Source: an uncultured Ignavibacteria bacterium
GTDB lineage: Bacteria > Bacteroidota > Ignavibacteria > SZUA-365
NCBI GenBank assembly: GCA_913060595.1
Contig: CAJXSA010000219.1
Coordinates: 1-6,713 of the forward strand
Direction: 5' to 3'
Length of the DNA: 6,713 nt
The position numbers and the translations under genes are program-made. The notes under the pieces are model-generated. The model saw nothing but the letters and a program-made list of their open reading frames with translations. It was not told the DNA's origin and ran no database searches. This document shows positions 6,086 to 6,713 of this stretch, piece by piece. Numbering within the stretch: position 1 is the stretch's first letter; each line of letters starts with the position of its first letter.

Positions 6086-6436
6086 TCAGAGCAGCAGCGC
6101 GGCGCCGGTGCCGATAGAAAGCGCGGCGGAGAAGAGAAGATGCAGCTGCACGTTCCTGCCTGCCAGTTCCTTCAGCGTATCACTCGCATCACAGTGCCGG
6201 ATCAGCGCCGGGATGATGCGAGGGAGCAGGAAAAGGCAGGGAAGGAGCGCGAGCAGGATCGGCCATGCGTTGCCTGGCAGCATGAAGGTCAGGACGATGA
6301 TATTCACGCACAGCAGCAGCTGTACGGCGGCATAGAGCAGGGCTGCGGCTTTTCTTCCCCCACGTACCGCGATACCCCATTTCCCCGTATCGCGGTCTGC
6401 GTCACGGTCTATCATCTGTCCGATGAGAAGAATCGA
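6086..6436 (-). CDS. UbiA-family prenyltransferase (MenA/UbiA-like), C-terminal part only
   Basis: About 116 residues of an integral membrane prenyltransferase, a family that attaches polyprenyl chains to aromatic acceptors in quinone and related lipid synthesis. The second Asp-rich motif of the family is visible as GQMIDRDADRDTGK followed by WGIAVRGG. After it come three hydrophobic segments (VQLLLCVNIIVLTFML, WPILLALLPCLFLLPRII, LHLLFSAALSIGTGAALL), as expected for the last third of the protein. The first Asp-rich motif and the other half of the usual roughly 290-310 aa are missing: at about 6420-6440 the sequence switches to rlmN in the opposite direction. The minus frame stays open to 6703, but that part is only the antisense of rlmN. 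The exact acceptor substrate cannot be told. The gene is 116 bp upstream of the STAS-like gene on the same strand. Confidence 0.65.
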   Translation of the reverse strand, partial: SILLIGQMIDRDADRDTGKWGIAVRGGRKAAALLYAAVQLLLCVNIIVLTFMLPGNAWPILLALLPCLFLLPRIIPALIRHCDASDTLKELAGRNVQLHLLFSAALSIGTGAALLL

Positions 6437-6440
6437 AAGC
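6420..6440. other. Chimeric junction between prenyltransferase and rlmN fragments
   Basis: To the left the minus strand reads as the second motif of a UbiA-type enzyme; to the right the plus strand reads as RlmN from the RRIESVLIPERD segment onward. Both proteins are broken here at internal positions, and the two coding readings nearly overlap within about 20 bases. The precise breakpoint cannot be fixed because a few bases may be shared by both parents. Confidence 0.8.
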
Positions 6441-6713
6441 GTGCTGATTCCCGAACGCGACCATCTCACCCTGTGCCTCTCCAGCCAGGTGGGATGCGCC
6501 CAGAACTGCCGCTTCTGCTTCACCGCCACCGGCGGGTGGGAGCGCAATCTCACCCTGGGGGAGATTCTGGCCCAGGTGCGGGATGTCCGGCACCGCCTGG
6601 CGGCGCCGGAAACCCTGACCAACCTTGTTTTCATGGGCATGGGCGAACCCCTCGCCAATTTCCGCAACCTGGTGGACGCCCTGCACCTGCTGATCGACAA
6701 CAAGACCGGGTTC
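6429..6713 (+). CDS. rlmN: RlmN, radical-SAM 23S rRNA/tRNA adenine-C2 methyltransferase, internal fragment
   Basis: About 95 codons, open at both ends, of the dual-specificity methyltransferase that makes 2-methyladenosine at A2503 of 23S rRNA and A37 of some tRNAs. The radical-SAM cluster motif CxxxCxxC is seen as CAQNCRFC (codons at about 6495-6518). A cysteine seven residues before it (codon 6474-6476) matches Cys118 of the E. coli enzyme, which works together with a C-terminal cysteine lying beyond this window. ESVLIPERDHLTLC and MGMGEPLAN are further strong RlmN signatures. The N-terminal accessory domain of about 90 residues is absent because the sequence switches to the prenyltransferase gene, and the 3' part is cut by the window end. 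An ATG at 6423 is in frame but lies in the joined region and is not a real start. Codons are strongly C/G-ending. Confidence 0.93.

Noticed and set aside
6086..6703. A single 205-aa minus-strand protein starting near 6703
   Set aside because: The first part is antisense of rlmN and has no membrane or prenyltransferase character; only the stretch from about 6436 down to 6086 is UbiA-like.

Overview
The window looks like a short piece of a Gram-negative bacterial chromosome, or more likely a small metagenomic contig, of fairly high G+C. The gene set (lipoprotein-anchored aqualysin-type protease, TPR histidine kinase with a Bacteroidota/Chlorobiota-style layout, UbiA-type prenyltransferase) would fit the Bacteroidota/Chlorobiota/Ignavibacteria group. 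That placement is inference from gene style, not proof.

Layout from the left. Positions 1-102 hold a 17-bp tandem repeat in about six copies, cut by the window edge. Positions 125-235 carry two hairpins that look like transcription terminators: a long dyad that could work in either direction, then a textbook intrinsic terminator for the minus-strand protease gene. From there every convincing gene up to about 6430 is on the minus strand. In transcription order (right to left) they are: the C-terminal part of a UbiA-family prenyltransferase (6086 to about 6436), a 125-aa SpoIIAA/STAS-like protein (5592-5969), a beta-carbonic anhydrase (4869-5501), a TfoX N-terminal-domain protein (4490-4819), a membrane histidine kinase with a periplasmic TPR sensor (2338-4341), and a secreted lipoprotein subtilase with FN3 and Ig-like C-terminal domains (266-2128). 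The gaps of 49 to 209 bp suggest several short transcription units rather than one tight operon.

At the right end, the last ~285 bases encode on the plus strand the radical-SAM core of RlmN (23S rRNA/tRNA adenine-C2 methyltransferase). It begins abruptly inside the RlmN protein, exactly where the prenyltransferase loses its N-terminal half. Two unrelated, oppositely oriented gene fragments are therefore fused at about 6420-6440. An assembly chimera is the likeliest explanation; a real rearrangement is the alternative. The minus-strand open frame that runs through this join to 6703 is not a real protein.

Functionally the window is mixed housekeeping and envelope biology: CO2/bicarbonate interconversion, an orphan envelope sensor, an extracellular protease and quinone-type lipid prenylation. 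I see no phage, CRISPR, toxin-antitoxin or transposase genes, no tRNA or rRNA, and no convincing new multi-gene system. The points most worth checking are the chimeric join, the repeat array at the other end, the operator-like dyads before the protease, and the unpaired TPR kinase.
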